Source of the DNA: Hygrophila difformis
Taxonomy: Eukaryota; Streptophyta; Magnoliopsida; Lamiales; Acanthaceae
Assembly (NCBI GenBank): GCA_030278955.1
Contig: JAOANR010000014.1
Coordinates: forward strand, 24,740,068-24,804,067
Reading direction: 5' to 3'
DNA: 64,000 nucleotides
The number at the start of each line of letters is the position of its first letter. The stretch's first letter is position 1. The notes under the pieces are model-generated. The model had not been told where the DNA came from and did no database searches. It worked only from the letters and a program-made list of their open reading frames with translations. Position numbers and translations under genes: made by a program. This document shows, in pieces, positions 52,135-63,109 of the stretch.

Positions 52135-55100
52135 TCAGGATGGTCCTGCATCATTGTCTGGATCTTTAGGTGGTATGGATGGAGATTTCTTTAGATCCGA
52201 GACCAGGTTGGCAAGAATGTCTACCAATCTCGTGCTGTTATACTGCTCATGTCTCCTCAGTTCCATATCCCTTTCTCGTTCCTGTCTTCTCTCTTCAAGT
52301 TCTTCTCTTCTCAGCCTTTCAAATCTTTCCATCTCTTCCCTCCTCATTCTTTCCTGTCTATCCCATTCTTCCTTCCTTATCTTCTCTTGCCTCTCCATCT
52401 CTTCTTTCCTGAGTTTCTCCTCAGTTTGAATCCTGACATGCTCAAGTTCAATCCTCTTCTGCTCCATTTCTCTCTGAACATGCTTGTCTTCTGACATAGT
52501 TTTCACTAGCATCTCCATGGACTGTGCAAAACTTTGGATTGAAGTACTCATATTCTGAGATTCATCCACAGATACTGTGTTCCTCATTGGCTGTCTCACA
52601 GGTTGAGATGGTGCAGAAGTGTTCTCAAACTCGTCATCTTCTGGAATAGGATTCAATGCAGGAGATGGAGTTACAGTCTTTGTCCTTTTTGTTGAGGTTT
52701 TTGACTGATATGATCTTGATTTTGAAGGAAGATAGACCCTTTTTGTCTTAGGAGATGGCACCTTTGATCCTGATCCTTCGGAAGTTTGTTCCTCTAAATC
52801 TGGCATTTGGTAAATCAACTCTCCCCTTAAAGTGCCTTCTGGTAATGGAATAGGAGGATCTATCTTTATGATCTCTGGTAAAAATGGTGTGATTGAGACT
52901 CCTTGTTTCTCACAAAGTCTTCTAATCAAATTCGGATAAGCCAATGCTGCATCTTCTCCAACTCTTGACTTAATAACATTGAGGACATGGTGTGCAGCAC
53001 TGCATTTTCTTCCTGATCATAACAATGCAAATCCCTCGAAAGTTCCGGCTGAGGGTCCTTGAAAATTTGTAGTAGGTCTGAGCTTTGAGTAGTAGAAATC
53101 AAGTGTAGGCAAGTACTCAGGCTTCAAATTCTTCAATGGAATCTTATTCTGCTCAGTTCCTCTGTGTGTTGAACAGAATCCCAATGCCATTTTTCTAGCA
53201 TTAACAAGTTTATTTCCTTGAGTTTTCTTCCTCAGTAGGACCTCGGATTTGACTTCTGGCTGTTCTAACAAAGGTGCCTGAATCAGATCATTCAGAGTTT
53301 CTACAGTGACTTGCACTGTTTTTCCTCTAATCCATGTTGTTTCTGCCTCAACATCAAAGTTAGCATAGAACTCCCTGGTCAGTTCCACATAACCACATTT
53401 GTTATTGTGTCTCATGAAAATGTCCCATTCATTGATCCTCCTCCAGTAGCTGATACACTTGTGATCCAGCCACTTGGGATGAAATCCTTTGTCCGGAACA
53501 ATCATTTTGGACATACCCAAGTAATTCTCCAATGCTTCCTTTCTTCCATTAAACTTGACCTTGATTTCTTCTTCTGTAAATTCAGTCCTCTTTTCTATGC
53601 TGTCAGGGATTGATAACCTCACCTTTGGACTATTCTTTCCCCAATAACTCGCAGGTAGCAATTCTGGGACATCTTTTCCGGGGGATGATCCTTCAGATGT
53701 ATCTGATTCATTTCCCTCAGATTCTTGTGCTCCTTCCTGCTCATCCCCAGCATTCTCATTTTCTTGTTCTTCTGTTTGGTCTCCTTCTTGAGCAGGTTCC
53801 ACATTTTCTTCATGAACTTGTTCTGAGTTTTGCTCATGGTCAGGTTCTGGATGTTCTTCTTGAACTCTATCAGTGTCATCATGTTGTGAATTGCCTATAC
53901 CTGAATCATAAATCAATGACGTGCTGGTATCTACCTTCTCAGTAACTTCAAGGCTATGCTGATTTAAGATCTCTGTGGGATCTTCCTGTACAGGTTCGTT
54001 TAGTAGAAGAGGAATAGTAGTAGATTCTGAGTCTAGAAATCCTTGGACTCCATAGTACTCTTCTACTCTCTTCTTCTGTTCTGCGGCCCATTCAGGATCA
54101 TTCATCCTTACAATTGCTCTCTGAACCACTTCATCCCTGACTTGAGGTGGAAGGAGCCATTGATTCATTTGATTTTCAGCATTCGTCTGTGTTCTGAGAT
54201 ATTGGCTGACAGTGTCTTCCATAAAATATTTTCTCTGTTGAGCTTCTTGAGTTTCATTTCTCTGCACTTCTTCTTCATAAGCTTGAATTGCTAATGGAGA
54301 TGGTTCCATTACTTGGTCAGGATTTATTTGTTGTTGGATTTCCTCTAACTCTGACTCAAGTTTAGCTGCACATTCACTTGCTTGTTCTGCTGAGGTACGT
54401 GCATTCCCTCCTTCTCTGGCCAATTTTCTGAACTTTTTAATCAGTCCTTCCAGAGAGTAAGTCATGTTCCCGACTGTAGTTCCATGCAAGTTCATATCTT
54501 CAAAAGTCTGTAAATCTTCCAGTGTCTGTTCCTGAAATATGTCTGCCACTGATTCCTCAATTTGATTTACAAATTCTTGCTCATCTGCAGCTTGTTCTGG
54601 TGGTATATCTTGCTCAGTATTTTCTCCTGAAAACCCTTGTAAATCAATCTGACTCTGAATAAGATCCCTGTTGACCTGAGCTTGTTGATCTTCACCTTGC
54701 CCTTCTCTATCATCTTTTTCAGTAATCTGAACCAGTTGGAGATCAGTGCTCGGTCTAGTTGATCCTTGTTCATCAGGTTGATGTTCTTCAATGCATGCTC
54801 TCCAGCCCTCTGGATCTATATCCCCCACTTCCAAATTAGTGTAAGAAGTGAGCTCCAACCTCTCTGTGTAGGGAACTATCCCTAGAGTTGGTTCGACTTT
54901 TTCTTCTTCAGAGCTGGTGTCAGGTACTACATACTTGGGCTTTCTAGCCTTCATCTTTATCCTGAACTTTTTAACCGGCTTTTCAGGTTCTTTTTCTTGT
55001 TGCTTTTCTTTCTCAGGAATGATTCCCAATTGTTCTGCATTCTCAAGAGAAGATCCTTGCTGCTTAAATTCTTCAGGGTTGGTTTCCTTCTGCTCAGAAG

Positions 55101-56932
55101 GTAACCTTCCTCTCCTTTTGTAGGTAACAACTTCTTTCTTTTCTTGAGCTGATTGCAGAATTTCAACATCTTCATCCATCAAGTCTTTTGTCACATCGAG
55201 AATTTCTTGAGTTGTTAGCTTATCTTCATTTTTCCTCTTCTTCAGAATTCGGCTAGCTTCCTCAGGCATGCCTGCCTCCACCTTCTTCCCAATCCTTTTC
55301 TTAGCTAATGGTACTTCATCTGAAGTGCTCGAACTGAGATTGTGTGACTTCCTCTTTTTGGAAGATACTTTCTTTTTACCTTTCTTGTCTTGAGTTCTCA
55401 TGAGTTCCTCCCATTCTCGATCTGCCTTTCGTTTGTTTGCATAATAGCAATCCATACTCTCTTGCAGAATCGGATGGATTTCATCATTTCCCTCGTTCTT
55501 TTCTCCCAAAATAGTTGTAACCTCATCAACTACTCTCATCTTTTCAATTCTTTGCTCATCATCTGTGCTGTCTTCATCTGAATCGTGCTTCTTAATATAG
55601 AAATTCTTGCCTAATCCCTTCAGCATGATATTCATTCCCTTTCTATTCAGATATTTCTCATTCCATTCAGCCCAATCATCAATGATTACCTGCTGAATTC
55701 TTCCTTGTGTTTGATCAGTGTAAGGTCTGTGCTCCTTGTATGCATTTTCCCTGCACATAGCATCATACCTGACATACTTTTCGATGAATTCTTTCTTCCT
55801 CTCCTGGACATATCCATGAACTTCCTGTTGGAGAGTTAGAGGTAATCTCTTCATGATCTTATTGGGTCTATCTGTAATGAGTAGATCTGCATCTGCTGGT
55901 GTTATTGATGGAGCTGAAACTTTTCTGAAATTCGCTATGGGTTCCAGTCCTTCATTAACAACTGATTCTCTGAAAATATTCCTTACTATGTTTTGTGGTG
56001 TCTGTTTTGCATCTGATCTCTGCTTTCTGTTTTTGCCTGATCTCTCAGCTTCTCTCTTCTCTGCATCCTTAATCCATGCTTGCTGTTCTGGCATCAATTC
56101 AGCAAACTCCTCCAAAGGAAATTCCTCATTAGGTTTCCTTACCAACCCTGGTTTAAGAATCCTTCTCTTCAGATCATCCCCTTTTGACCATTTATTCATA
56201 TATCTGATCCAGCCATTTCTGGCTTCTTGAATAATTCTAAGGACATCTTTCCATACCGTCTGACCCTGTTTAGCTTTCTTGAAATAAGGCTCGAGATCAT
56301 GCCTTAAATTGATGCGAGCATCAATAATCTTATCTAAGGCCAGATTTGTTAAGAAATTCTGTTCAATGGGTCCCTTCTTGTTCAGGAATGTTGGAGGCAT
56401 GTATGCAGGGAGTGCCTGCTGAGCATCATAGACTCTAGCATTCCGGATTTCATTAAGTTTGCAGCAATATTTGGTGAGTCGCTTAACATATTTTGGTAGT
56501 GGTTGGGGATCAAAGTAGTCCAGCTCCAGCCCTGTCTGATCTTTCGGATTGATAATTCTGTAGCACTCCTGATTCCACTCAGCCATGCACTTCCTTTCCC
56601 TTTCCAAAATTCTTTCCAGTCTGATTTCATTAGGCCAGTGCCTATCATTGATCAGGATTATCATTTGATCATCCCAAAATCTATTCATCTTATCCCAGAA
56701 TGCTTCTTCTATATCAATCCTCAATGATTCCTTTTCCTTTTCTGGTATATGTTGAAGCATAAATGGATTGATATAAAATTCTGGAGGTGAAATTTGCATT
56801 GCTGTCCATCCACCACTCCTCCGAATAGTTTCTACCATCTTGACCGTTCTCGTCTTTGCCAAGAATGATTTCTCTTTCTTGTCCGATTCTATATTTCGAG
56901 CTTGAAGTTCTTCATAGGTCATCTTATGAATC
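52135..56932 (-). pseudogene. Long accessory ORF with plant-transposon-type domain, one in-frame stop
   Basis: A continuous frame of about 1,595 codons from ATG 56922 to 52135, broken by one TGA at 53017-53019. The N-terminal third is basic/aromatic (GGWTAMQISPPEFYINPFML); then come a Lys-rich stretch (KKGKKKVSSKKRK) and long acidic Glu/Gln-rich segments. From about residue 1150, FHPKWLDHKCISYW, ELTREFYANFD and WIRGKTVQVTVETLNDLIQA match the 'putative plant transposon protein' domain seen in plant LTR-element accessory ORFs; it continues past the stop (AYPNLIRRLCEKQGVSITPF) and ends in a charged coiled coil. The sequence just before the ATG is TTGTTCTTGTTTCTTAAG, a possible splice acceptor leaving G-ATT-CAT-AAG-ATG in frame. 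Function unknown. Confidence 0.75.
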
Positions 56933-56964
56933 CTTAAGAAACAAGAACAACTGGTAAATTAGTG

Positions 56965-57102
56965 TCACCATACTCACATTTAGAGCTTGACTCTAAATGT
57001 GCAAATGATAGAGAAGAAACATAATACCAGATTTTCTTTTTATATTCATCATTCTATTCATGACATCACCATACTCACATTTAGAGATTTGCTCTAAATG
57101 TG
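56965..57102. repeat. Twin hairpins with a repeated purine-tract-like motif
   Basis: Two perfect 11-bp stems, CACATTTAGAG/CTCTAAATGTG, with 5-nt loops: arms 56975-56985/56991-57001 and 57076-57086/57092-57102. The loops differ (CTTGA, ATTTG). Each is preceded by TCACCATACTCACATTTAGA (56965-56984, 57066-57085), nearly identical to 51104-51123 beside the LTR. Confidence 0.85.
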
Positions 57103-57251
57103 AAGATTTCAATGCTAACTGAGTCTAATTTAATCAGAAAATAGCAGGAAATTCGAATTCAAAACATCATTAATCAAAAGCAAAACATCTAGTTTATCAG
57201 AAAATATGGAACTACAAAGCATGGTGTTTCTTATGACATTCAACCTATCAA

Positions 57252-57999
57252 TTACAGATGAGGAGGTGTCTCTGCCTCAATTCCAAATCTTTGAAACAGA
57301 TTACAATGCTCAGAAACTAAGCACCTCATACAGTAAATTGACACAACTCCATAAGTATTTCTTGAGGGACCATGATTGTTATCATAATAGCTCCTAAGGT
57401 CACAGAGTCTCTTCTTGGGTTGTCCTTGAAAAGGTGAGATGAATTCCTCATAACTGGATAACCACCCTCTGACTTGAAGTCGAAGATCCTTGAGTCTTCG
57501 TCTATTCTTGCACAGAGGAGCGAAGAGCCAAATTCCCTTCTCTTGCTCTTCCCTTTCATCCTTACTTAAGAGCATAAGAGCTTTTACATAGATGGATGGG
57601 GGGTGATTATCAGTAATTGCAGGTTTCAAAAGTTCAAACGCTGCTTGTTCATTCTTGTCTTTGACGAATAAACGCAGTGCCTCATGTAACTGGTACATCC
57701 AATTTCCTGCATTTTTGCAGGTTTCAAGGAAAATGCTTTGTGTCTCTTCAAAAGTTCCCCATCCCCATGCTGTAAAGTCTTCAAGAGAAGCCCTTTTCAA
57801 GACTAAAGGATGATGAGTAGCTTTTTCGAGCTCTTTGCAAACCAGTTTACAATTAAAGACAGTCTCAAGGTGGTCAAATGCAAATCTTGATAAAATGTTT
57901 CCAAGAATCTCATAGGGAAGATCTGTGATCTGAGTTTCCCCCGATCCAGATTTCTCTAGTGAAGTCCTTGGTTGCTTTGATGAAGTTCCAATTTCATAG
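57252..57999 (-). CDS. F-box protein paralogue 1 (terminal exon only)
   Basis: Exon of 748 nt starting after acceptor TTTACTCAG. F-box near the start: TDLPYEILGNILSRFAFDHL, then CKLVCKELEKATHHPLVLKR. The middle is an alpha-helical segment shared by all five paralogues (CKNAGNWMYQLHEALRLFV, AAFELLKPAITDNHPPSIYV). The C-terminus has a Cys cluster (YCMRC). Similar architecture occurs in the At1g67623/At2g35280-type plant F-box family, which would bring substrates to an SCF ubiquitin ligase through SKP1. No first coding exon or TATA is visible between this exon and the stop of the next gene, so it may be spliced from an upstream leader exon, or be promoterless. Confidence 0.8.
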
Positions 58000-58159
58000 C
58001 TGAGTAAAGTTAAAAACAAAAGTAGAATTAACAACTAAAGAATGCAATTCATTAATGGAAAAGGGATGTACAGCTTTGAATCATCCACATAATTCTCTGT
58101 CCCAAGACAAAAACACAAAAGATACAAGCAAAGAAAATATCAATCACTTGATTTCTAGA

Positions 58160-58913
58160 TTATTCTAATTCTAGTAGTTCTTCTTCATTCTGATCTTCTT
58201 CTGCATTGTTCCATTGCTCCCATTCAAATAATATGCCTAGTTCGCCACTTGCTCTTCTGTACTGCTTGACATAATCAAACAGTTCACAAGGAATGCACTC
58301 CATCCTTTCATTAAAAGGTAATTGCTGTCGCTCTTGGATAGAGTGGTTCTTACAAAAACTCCTTTCCTCTTGATCAAGGAATGGGTTTGGGAACTTTTCA
58401 CCATAAAAGAGCCAGTGGAGAACACTCATTTTTAAGACTAGAAGTTCAAAAGGATCTTGAATTACAGATTTGATCAATTGAATTCCTTCCTCATCCAGCT
58501 GCGGATCTTGTTTGGAAAGCAGTAGAAAGGATCTTATGAAAATGGTTGGTTTGTGTTTATCATCTAAACCAGGCTTAAGAATTTCATAAGCTTTTTCCTC
58601 ATTTTTATCCTCGACAAAGGCTATCAATGCAGGCACAATATTAAACATATAGTTGCCTGCATCCTGGCATCTTTTAATAAATCTGACTTGGTTACTTGGA
58701 TAAGCATCTCCTCTCCAAACAGCACAAGTTTCCAAATTAGCTCTCTTTAGAGCTAACGATGACCTGCTTGCTGAGAGAAATTGCTTAGAAGTTTCGGACG
58801 CTCTAAAAAGTGCCTTTATGCTTTCCATTCCTAGTCTTGACAGAATGTCTCCCAGTAACTCTATTGGTAAATCAAGTAATTGAGTTTCCAAGAGTTGAGG
58901 GTTTTCGACATTT
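58160..58913 (-). CDS. F-box protein paralogue 2 (terminal exon only)
   Basis: Exon of 754 nt after a strong acceptor (TTCTTTCTCCTTTTCTTTTCAG). LLDLPIELLGDILSRLGMES is the F-box start. The core KRCQDAGNYMFNIVPALIAF, EKAYEILKPGLDDKHKPTIF and the C-terminal FPNPFLDQEERSFCKNH...MECIPCELF carry the conserved Cys/His pattern. Closest relative in the array is paralogue 4 (same KPGLDD and CIPC segments). Intact frame to the stop at 58160. No local first exon was found in the 190 bp up to paralogue 3. Confidence 0.82.
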
Positions 58914-59104
58914 CTGAAAAGAAAAGGAGAAAGAACACAGAATTCAAAGTTAAACTCAACATTTATGTAGCAATGAGATTAGATTTTATTATCAAAATCA
59001 GGCTACATTACATTATGCAAAATATCTGATCTAGTGACAGTTTCAAAGTTAAAAATTAGAAGACATGTCACATACATCAATCTCTTTCTCCTTTGTCCAA
59101 AAGC

Positions 59105-60018
59105 TTATTCATAAATGCTATAATTATCAAAGTTCTCCCCTGCTGCCATCCTAAAGTCAGCTATGGCTCTTTTTGTGTCACAGCAGAGATAGCAGACCTG
59201 ATCGGCTGTATAGTATGATGACTTATGGAAGGTTTCCTGATCACGAACTTCTACAACACAGAATTCCCTATTTTCCTGCCCTAAGAATGGATTTGGGACA
59301 TATTCCCATTCTGAAACTAGGGTGAGAAAATTGTATCTAAATTCATAACTGTTTAATCTATCCCTTAAGATTGGACTAATTAAGCGAAATCCAGCTTCTA
59401 TCTCTTCCTTAGAACTTTTACTTAGGCAACATAGAGCTTTAAAATATTGGGACATCTTAAAGTTATCTTCTATTCCCCCATCCAGGATCTGAAATGCCTT
59501 AGATTCTTTCCCTTGTACAAACAATTCCAAGGCCTTGGGCAAATTCAGAATATGATTCTCAGCCTCTCTACAGGCATCTAGAAAATCGATTTTACCAGAG
59601 GATTCATTGGAAATTCTTTTAAAGGCTAGATCCTGTACATTAAATCTCCGAAGGACAATAGGATATTCTGAGGCTATTGTGAATGTTGAACAGATTTGTT
59701 TGCACTTGAGCAGATCTTCAAAGCTGCTCTGCCCTACTCGTGACAGAATCTCCCCAAGGACATCCAATGGAAGATCAGTCAGGTGTAAAGCAGAGGACTC
59801 AGAAGGCTGCTCCTCACTGTTATTTAATCGAATTTTAAAGAAGAAGAATCAGTTGAAGTTATACTCCAAGTTTTAGAATTAGGGAAGAACGACAGTGGAT
59901 GAAAAACTTAAACCCTAGTATGAGTAAAGACATTATAATGCAGAATGCAACAACTTTAAACACCAGGAAGAAATACGATGAAAAATGAACGGAGAGCTTA
60001 CGGGTTGTTGCTCGCCAT
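59105..60018 (-). CDS. F-box protein paralogue 3 (two exons)
   Basis: Exon 1 (60002-60018) is 17 nt, ATG GCG AGC AAC AAC CC|GTAAGC. Exon 2 (59105-59816) starts after TTAAATAACAG and restores the frame, giving about 242 residues beginning MASNNPEEQPSESSALHLTD. F-box: LPLDVLGEILSRVGQSSFED. The core CREAENHILNLPKALELFVQ and FQILDGGIEDNFKMSQYFKA follow the family. The C-terminus PNPFLGQENREFC...VCYLCC keeps the CxxC, although the usual histidine is less clear. A TATA (TTATATAA, about 60164-60171) lies roughly 150 bp upstream. Intact, so possibly expressed. Confidence 0.85.
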
Positions 60019-60163
60019 TAGGACTGTTCCTGAAGCTGAATGTTACTGAAGGAGAGTTTCGCAAATAAGGGAAGAAGAAAAACTTCAAAGATGGTGGTTT
60101 CTTCTCAAGAGAGAATATGAAAAGATATGAAAATGATTTGAAAAGATAAGAAGGTTATAGGTC

Positions 60164-60171
60164 TTATATAA
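60164..60171 (-). promoter_or_regulatory. TATA box of F-box paralogue 3
   Basis: TTATATAA about 150 bp upstream of the start codon at 60018; the same spacing occurs at paralogue 4. Confidence 0.55.
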
Positions 60172-60657
60172 AACAATGGGCTGGCCTAGTTAAAGAATAA
60201 AAAGTAGGGTACTCAAGTACTCAGAGTGTACTCACTCATTCTAGACCTGCCACATCAGTGAGTCTGGTTATTGATTCAAAAATTGAGTTAATGAACTCAA
60301 ACAACATAAATTGGATAAAATTGGATTGGTTAAGAACAAAGCGGGGGGTAATCATTGAAAAGGATTAAGACTTCTAAATTTAATATTAAGTCTGATTAAA
60401 TCTTCTTCACCAGATTCATCTTAATGCCTAACAGAAAATCCACCCTTAGCTTATTTATTTACAGATTACCAATTCTTCTATCCCATTTCCTGATTTCCAG
60501 TTTCATCTCTAATTCATTTTTGAGTTGAGTAAAGAAACTGATCATACAAAATAGAAAATTAGGAGAATTGTAATACATAAAACCCAAATGATCCAAAATA
60601 CATCAAAATATCCAGAAATTACAATCATATTTAATAATATAGAATTTCTAACTCTAA
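60172..60657. other. Intergenic spacer between F-box paralogues 3 and 4
   Basis: AT-rich, no frame with a domain. It should hold the 3' end of paralogue 4 and upstream control sequence of paralogue 3. Confidence 0.5.
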
Positions 60658-61750
60658 CTACCAATGGTCAATTTCCTCATCATCGGAGTCGGTCCACATG
60701 AACTCATCAGGGAATACTTCACCGCAATACAGTCTAAACTGCCTCACCATGTCAAAGAATTGACATGGGATGCAGTCCATCCTGATGTGTGGTGGTAGTA
60801 GGACTCGAACCTGCAAGGTGTGATCCTTGCAGTAGCTCATCTCAGGTTGCCCAAGGAAAGGATTTGGAAGTTGAGGAATATGAGTGAACCAATGAAAAAG
60901 ATAGATCTTAATGAAAACCACTTCTAAAACATCAGAAGCTACTGTTTGGACCAGCTCTAATCCTTCTTCAATCCATTTATCCTCTTGTTTTGTTAACAGG
61001 AGCATCGTTCTGAGCAGAATAGTAGGTTCATGCCCATCATCTAATCCTGGCTTGAGGATTTCATATGCCTTCTTCTCATCTTTTTCCTCCACAAATGCCC
61101 TTAATGCAGGTTCAATGTTGAACATGAAGTTCCCTGCATTTTGACACTCCCGAATGAATCTTTTCTGGTTGTCCGGATAGACATCCTCTCTCCACATCAT
61201 ACACGATTCCAAGTCCGCTCTCTTGTATACAAGATGGGTTTTGCTTGCTTGGTAAAATATTGGAGAGACTTCTGCTATCCTGAAGAGCTCTCTAACATTA
61301 TCCTTTCCGATTCTTGATAAAATATCCCCCAACAACTCAGTGGGTAAATGGGATATTTGAGTCCCAATGCGCTGTGTATTCCTAGCATTTCTGTTTCCAG
61401 AAAATAATATAATGAGGAACACAGGGGAATAGTTTTATGATGGAACCAGAATACTCGAAATGGGAGTTTCATTCCTAATATGAAGTTTCAAAGTCTCATA
61501 AGGATAATGCATCAGTTACAAACTAAAAATTTCAGAAAAGATTCTCTGGATTAATGAGTGTAAAGAAACGGCTCTTAGTTATGAGGAATCTTAAATGATT
61601 AATGTTTCGTTTTCTACAACCATTCAAAAAAAAAATAGAAACATGAACCCTAGGTCTAGAAATGCAATCTGACAACAAATTTTCAAAATAGAACTAAGAA
61701 CAAAAGAAAGGAAAGATGAACGAGATTGCTTACGGATTGTTCTCGGCCAT
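60658..61750 (-). CDS. F-box protein paralogue 4 (two exons)
   Basis: Exon 1 (61734-61750) is 17 nt, ATG GCC GAG AAC AAT CC|GTAAGC. Exon 2 (60658-61390) starts after TTTTCTGGAAACAG with A-AAT-GCT-AGG, giving about 249 residues (MAENNPNARNTQRIG...). F-box: ISHLPTELLGDILSRIGKDN. Core: RECQNAGNFMFNIEPALRAF, KAYEILKPGLDDGHEPTILL. C-terminus LPNPFLGQPEMSYCKDH...MDCIPCQFFDMVRQF with the conserved C-x-x-H...C-x2-C pattern. Exon 1 size, donor and phase match paralogue 3 exactly. Intron 343 bp, frame intact. Confidence 0.87.
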
Positions 61751-61882
61751 GATCTTGCTTATGAGAATGGTTGAAAGTGATAAAAATGGTGTATGGCGAT
61801 TTCTTCTTGAGTAAGAGAAGAGAAATCTGATAAAAATTTTTGAAATGACAAGTGAGAGAAATGACTGCAAGGACAGAGACGC

Positions 61883-61893
61883 TTATTTTTATC
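61883..61893 (-). promoter_or_regulatory. TATA-like box of F-box paralogue 4
   Basis: Minus-strand GATAAAAATAAG about 140 bp upstream of the start codon at 61750. Confidence 0.45.
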
Positions 61894-62124
61894 TAAGGAC
61901 TGCAGGGGTCAAGATAGTAAATCTTGTCTCTGCAGGGAGTAATGATTAAGCCTAAAATAACCCTATTTCGAAGATTTTTATTTAAAAGGACAGATAAAAA
62001 TCTAATGTAAAGGATAAGATCAATCAAGTTGTTTCCTTTTAATAAAGATGAAGCGAGGAGTAAATATATAGCAACACCAAAAGGGGTTAGTATTTAGATA
62101 CAAATTAAGAGATTACATAATCGA

Positions 62125-62865
62125 TCAGTTTGAATCTGAATCAGTTTCTAATTCTGACTCAGATTCAATTACATGCTCATTAAAATTTTCTCTTAATCTC
62201 CTAACTAAACTAGTAACCTCACAACACAAACAATCAATGTTTGTGGCACCGTAGTTAAAGTGTGGAGGTTCCCTAACTAAGTCCCTACTATGTGGCGCTA
62301 AATAATCGCAGTACTCGCGATGTCCCTGTCCCTTGAAAGGATTAGGCTCCTCTTCGCTTTCATTGAATAGCTTGCTGATCTTCGCCTCCATCTTGCGGAT
62401 GTGATCTTCATCTTTAAAGATTGATCCTAGAAGATACAATCCCTCATCAATTTCCTCAAGGCTCTCCAAACTCAAAAGAATGAAGGCCTTGATAAAGATT
62501 GAGGGGTGATGGTTGTCATCGACTCCAGGTTTAAGAACTTCAAAGGCGGCTTCCTTGAGCCCTGTATAGCAGAATCTCAAGAGTGCAGGTTCTAGCTTCA
62601 GCATAAAATTCCCCGCCTCTCTGCATCTTCGAAGTATTCGGATGTAATGAGAGTCAAGTGTCCTCTCTGCAGTCATCCTCCTTTCCACATTTGCCCTCCT
62701 CCATACTATAGGCGCCATAGCTGCTTTGGCGAACTTTTTGCAGGTTGGGGCTAACCTGGCTACATCCTTCATCTCTTCCCTTCCCAACCTTGAGAGAATA
62801 TCTCCCAAGATTTCTTCAGGAATGTCTAGAATGGATGTTCTAGCATTTGGAGCTGGTGCGGCCAT
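62125..62865 (-). CDS. F-box protein paralogue 5 (intronless)
   Basis: 246 residues, one exon. The start MAAPAPNARTSILD aligns with MAENNP|NARNTQ of paralogue 4, so the intron position is bridged exactly (CCA AAT GCT AGA). F-box: IPEEILGDILSRLGREEMKD, then CKKFAKAAMAPIVWRR. Core: RRCREAGNFMLKLEPALLRF, AAFEVLKPGVDDNHHPSIFI. C-terminus PNPFKGQGHREYCDY...IDCLCCEVTSLVRRL, then an acidic tail (ESELETDSDSN). A TATA (CTATAAAATC, 62944-62953) lies about 80 bp upstream. It is the first F-box gene after integrase in element order. Confidence 0.88.
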   Translation of the reverse strand: MAAPAPNARTSILDIPEEILGDILSRLGREEMKDVARLAPTCKKFAKAAMAPIVWRRANVERRMTAERTLDSHYIRILRRCREAGNFMLKLEPALLRFCYTGLKEAAFEVLKPGVDDNHHPSIFIKAFILLSLESLEEIDEGLYLLGSIFKDEDHIRKMEAKISKLFNESEEEPNPFKGQGHREYCDYLAPHSRDLVREPPHFNYGATNIDCLCCEVTSLVRRLRENFNEHVIESESELETDSDSN

Positions 62866-62943
62866 TCTATCTTTTGAATATGGTTTTAGGATAATTTCTC
62901 AGGATGGAAATGTTTGAGATGAAAGAATAGGAGGATTCGACTA

Positions 62944-62953
62944 GATTTTATAG
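62944..62953 (-). promoter_or_regulatory. TATA box of F-box paralogue 5
   Basis: Minus-strand CTATAAAATC, well spaced for a short leader before the ATG at 62865. Confidence 0.65.
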
Positions 62954-63109
62954 CAGAAAAACTAAATTCTGCCATAATTACTGGCGGTTGAAACGACGTG
63001 ATGGTTAGTGTACGAGAAGAAGAAGAGTCTGAAAAGGGTATTTTGGTCTTTGAGAAGTTTGAAAATCTATCCGTTCAAAATTCCCAGATTCTCGCTCTGT
63101 CGATTGTCA

